DNA of 64,000 bases from Pyropia haitanensis. Its lineage: Eukaryota; Rhodophyta; Bangiophyceae; Bangiales; Bangiaceae. Of the stretch, positions 60,901 through 64,000 are shown piece after piece. The translations under genes were made by a program, and so were the position numbers. How positions within the stretch are numbered: position 1 is the first letter of the stretch; each line of letters begins with the position of its first letter. Under the pieces are notes generated by a model. That model made no database searches. It had not been told where the DNA came from and saw only the letters and a program-made list of their open reading frames with translations. The DNA is taken from positions 2,741,712 to 2,805,711 of the forward strand of contig SDUX01000007.1 of NCBI GenBank assembly GCA_008729055.1, written 5' to 3'.

Positions 60901-63900
60901 TCCACTGCGCGTCCCGCTGGTCACACTGGCGTGGACGGTGTGAGGGCGGAAATTTTGGCACCGTCCGTCGCACCTGGCTGTCGGGACCCCCACGTGCCGA
61001 AAACCATCCCACAAACTTGACACGTGGACACCGGCGCTCCACAAAACACTCGTTGCATCCAACGGACGCGCCAACAACCGGGTCGGCCAACCACCCCATG
61101 CACGACCGTGCGGGTGGAACGTCGGACATCGAGCGGGCGGATGTATGGCTGGAATAAAGGATGCGAGCCAATTCGGCCGCCGGATCGCGTGCAGCATTGC
61201 TGTACACGCAAAAGTGGGCAAAAGTGGGCAAATGTAGGCAAAAGTGGGTAAGAAGCGGCCAACCACCTCATGCACGACCATGCGGGTCAAACCGAGGACG
61301 TCGAGCGGGCGGATCTATGGCTGGAACAAAGTATGCGAGCCAATTCGGCAGCCGGATCGTGCGCAGCATTGGTGTACACGCAAAAGTGGGCAAAAGTGGG
61401 CAAAAGTGGGCAAAAGTGGGTAGGAAGTGGGTAAGAAGTGGGCAAACAGTGGGCAAAAAGTGGGCAATTTTGGGACCGAAATGGACAATTGGGGCAAGAA
61501 GTTTCCAAAACTGCAAAGAAAATGGACGTGGAAAGTGCGGCCAGAAAGTGGTCGCAACAGTGGACCAGAAAAGGCGCCGCGGCCACCCACAGCTGTCCAG
61601 CGGGCTGGCGCGTCCCGCTGGTGCACACTGGCAGTGGGACGGTGGGTGGATGGGCGGAAATTTTGGCACCGTCCGTCGCACCTGGCTGTCGGGACCCCCA
61701 CGTGCCGAAAACCATCCCACAAACTTTGACACCGTGACACCGGCGCTCCACAAAACACTCGTTGCATCCAACGGACGCGCCAACAACCGGGGTCGGCCAA
61801 CCACCCCATGCACGACCGTTGCGGGTGGAACGTCGGACATCGAGCGGGCGGATGTATGGCTGGAATAAAGGATGCGAGCCAATTCGGCCGCCGGATCGCG
61901 TGCAGCATTGCTGTACACGCAAAAGTGGGCAAAAGTGGGCAAATGTAGGCAAAAGTGGGTAAGAAGCGGCCAACCACCTCATGCACGACCATGCGGGTCG
62001 AACCGAGGACGTCGAGCGGGCGGATCTATGGCTGGAACAAAGTATGCGAGCCAATTCGGCAGCCGGATCGTGCGCAGCATTGGTGTACACGCAAAAGTGG
62101 GCAAAAGTGGGCAAAAGTGGGCAAAAGTGGGTAGGGAAGTGGGTAAGAAGTGGGCAAACAGTGGGCAAAAAGTGGCAATTTTGGGACCGAAATGGACAAT
62201 TGGGGGCAAGAAGTTTCCAAAACTGCAAAGAAAATGGACGTGAAAGTGGCCAGAAAGTGGTCCAACAGTGGCCAGAAAAGGCGCCGCGCCACCCACACTG
62301 TCCACTGCGCGTCCCGCTGGTCACACTGGCGTGGACGGTGTGAGGGCGGAAATTTTGGCACCGTCCGTCGCACCTTGGCTGTCGGGACCCCCACGTGCCG
62401 AAAACCATCCCACAAACTTGACACGTGGACACCGGCGGCTCCACAAAACACTCGTTGCATCCAACGGACGCGCCAACAACCGGGTCGGCCAACCACCCCA
62501 TGCACGACCGTGCGGGTGGAACGTCGGACATCGAGCGGGCGGATGTATGGCTGGAATAAAGGATGCGAGCCAATTCGGCCGCCGGATGCGTGCAGCATTG
62601 CTGTACACGCAAAAGTGGGCAAAAGTGGGCAAATGTAGGCAAAAGTGGGTAAGAAGCGGCCACCACCTCATGCACGACCATGCGGGTCAAACCGAGGACG
62701 TCGAGCGGGGCGGATCTATGGCTGGAACAAAGTATGCGAGCCAATTCGGCAGCCGGATCGTGCGCAGCATTGGTGTACACGCAAAAAGTGGGGCAAAAGT
62801 GGGCAAAAGTGGGCAAAGTGGGTAGGAAGTGGGTAAGAAGTGGGCAAACAGTGGGCAAAAGTGGGCAATTTTGGACCGAAATGGACAATTGGGGGCAAGA
62901 AGTTTCCAAAACTGCAAAGAAAATGGACGTGAAAGTGGCCAGAAAGTGGTCCAACAGTGGCCAGAAAAGGCGCCGCGCCACCCACACTGTCCACTGCGCG
63001 TCCCGCTGGTCACACTGGCGTGGACGGTGTGAGGGCGGAAATTTTTGCACCGTCCGTCGCACCTGGCTGTCGGGACCCCACGTGCCGAAAACCATCCCAC
63101 AAACTTGACACGTGGACACCGGCGCTCCACAAAACACTCGTTGCATCCAACGGACGCGCCAACAACCGGGTCGGCCAACCACCCCATGCACGACCGTGCG
63201 GGTGAACGTCGGACATCGAGCGGGCGGATGTATGGCTGGAATAAAGGATGCGAGCCAATTCGGCCGCCGGATCGCGTGCAGCATTGCTGTACACGCAAAA
63301 GTGGGCAAAAGTGGGCAAATGTAGGCAAAAGTGGGTAAGAAGCGGCCAACCACCTCATGCACGACCATGCGGGTCAAACCGAGGACGTCGAGCGGGCGGA
63401 TCTATGGCTGGAACAAAGTATGCGAGCCAATTCGGCAGCCGGATCGTGCGCAGCATTGGTGTACACGCAAAAGTGGGCAAAAGTGGGCAAAAGTGGGGGC
63501 GGTAGGAAGTGGGTAAGAAGTGGGCAAACAGTGGGCAAAAAGTGGGCAATTTTGGGACCGAAATGGACAATTGGGGGCAAGAAGTTTCCAAAACTGCAAA
63601 GAAAATGGACGTGAAAGTGGCCAGAAAGTGGTCCAACAGTGGCCAGAAAAGGCGCCGCGCCACCCACACTGTCCACTGCGCGTCCCGCTGTCACACTGGC
63701 GTGGACGGTGTGAGGGCGGAAATTTTGGCACCGTCCGTCGCACCTGGCTGTCGGGACCCCACGTGCCGAAAACCATCCCACAAACTTGACACGTGGACAC
63801 CGGCGCTCCACAAAACACTCGTTGCATCCAACGGACGCGCCAACAACCGGGTCGGCCAACCACCCCATGCACGACCGTGGGGTGGAACGTCGGACATCGA

Positions 63901-64000
63901 GCGGGCGGATGTATGGCTGGAATAAAGGATGCGAGCCAATTCGGGCCCCCGGATCGCGGTGCAGCATTGCTGTACACGCAAAAGGGCAAAAGTGGGCAAA
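60901..64000 (+). repeat. Right-end monomers M91-M95 with dense small indels
   Basis: Monomers start at about 60,901, 61,596, 62,301, 62,990 and 63,672, the last cut by the window edge. All parts are present and in order. Between 61,485 and 61,740 about one base in ten is an insertion (for example GGCCACCCACAGCTGTCC). Later copies have isolated one-base gains and losses, and an extra GGGGC inside the 10-bp tail near 63,497. M91, M93 and M94 carry GGGTCAAACC. The array evidently continues past the window. Confidence 0.88.

Larger units (their letters stand above)
1..64000. repeat. 689-bp satellite DNA array filling the window
   Basis: Any landmark recurs every 689 bp in the same orientation. 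For example, the monomer start chosen here falls at 1, 690, 1379 and 2068, and every 689 bp from 8,266 to 17,912. There are about 93 copies; most are 689 bp, with 688-bp and 682-bp variants and two larger disruptions. Core copies look identical over thousands of bases. No unique sequence appears at either end, so the array extends beyond the window. No gene, RNA gene, insertion sequence or promoter was seen in any stretch. Arrays like this are typical of eukaryotic constitutive heterochromatin (established knowledge); a centromeric, pericentromeric or subtelomeric position is inference. I do not recognise the sequence as a named satellite family. Confidence 0.98.

Noticed and set aside
58404..60905. 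An 833-codon minus-strand open frame at the right end
   Set aside because: It is stitched from fragments of the same low-complexity translations across truncation junctions and indels, in a stop-poor repeat. No domain, and no start or regulatory context.
1..64000. CRISPR array
   Set aside because: The repeat unit is 689 bp with no unique spacers; there are no 25-40-bp repeats separated by variable sequence and no cas genes.
1..64000. Ribosomal DNA intergenic spacer subrepeats
   Set aside because: No rRNA gene or rRNA-like segment interrupts the array anywhere in 64 kb.

Overview
The whole window, base 1 to base 64,000, is one uninterrupted tandem array of a single satellite repeat with a 689-bp period. 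There are about 93 monomer equivalents, and both window edges fall inside the array. I find no protein-coding gene, RNA gene, transposon, CRISPR array, origin or flanking unique sequence. A long, head-to-tail, near-identical satellite of this kind points to a eukaryotic heterochromatic region (centromeric, pericentromeric or subtelomeric), but nothing here fixes the species. By hand count one monomer (bases 1-689) is 57.8% GC (A 191, C 176, G 222, T 100). It has about 56 CpG, close to the number its composition predicts, so it shows no CpG decay of the sort seen in heavily methylated genomes.

The monomer is composite. Taking the window's first base as phase 1, it has four parts. D (offset 1-183) is a GC-rich segment with a hairpin and two CACGTG palindromes. 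A (184-355) and B (356-527) are two adjacent 172-bp copies of one ancestral unit, about 91% identical and aligning without a gap; each ends in four 10-bp subrepeats of the CAAAAGTGGG type. C (528-689) begins as a decayed, purine-rich extension of that short repeat and ends in a GC-rich stretch. The short repeats put A-tracts on a 10-bp pitch, and in B they form a G3N7 x4 quadruplex motif.

Layout, with monomers numbered M1 onward from base 1:
- 1-8,265: M1-M12, the most heterogeneous intact block, a mosaic of alleles at four sites.
- 8,266-18,600: M13-M27, essentially identical.
- 18,601-19,746: a degenerate, shortened M28 followed by M29.
- 19,747-25,947: M30-M38, uniform.
- 25,948-26,700: M39, with a 64-bp partial duplication containing foreign filler.
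- 26,701-36,339: M40-M53, uniform apart from variants at one 10-base site.
- 36,340-43,227: M54-M63, where a five-monomer block of 3,444 bp appears twice by its marker variants.
- 43,228-58,383: M64-M85, uniform except at the same 10-base site.
- 58,384-60,900: truncated and recombined monomers (M86-M90).
- 60,901-64,000: recognisable monomers with many one-base indels.

Reading frames of up to several hundred residues exist on both strands, but they are by-products of few stop triplets repeated about 90 times. The period is not a multiple of three, so any frame rotates at each monomer. I treat none as a gene. The items of interest are the nested monomer architecture, the quadruplex and phased A-tract cassette, the five-monomer higher-order block, the mutation-prone 10-base site, and the contrast between a nearly perfect core and a disrupted right end.
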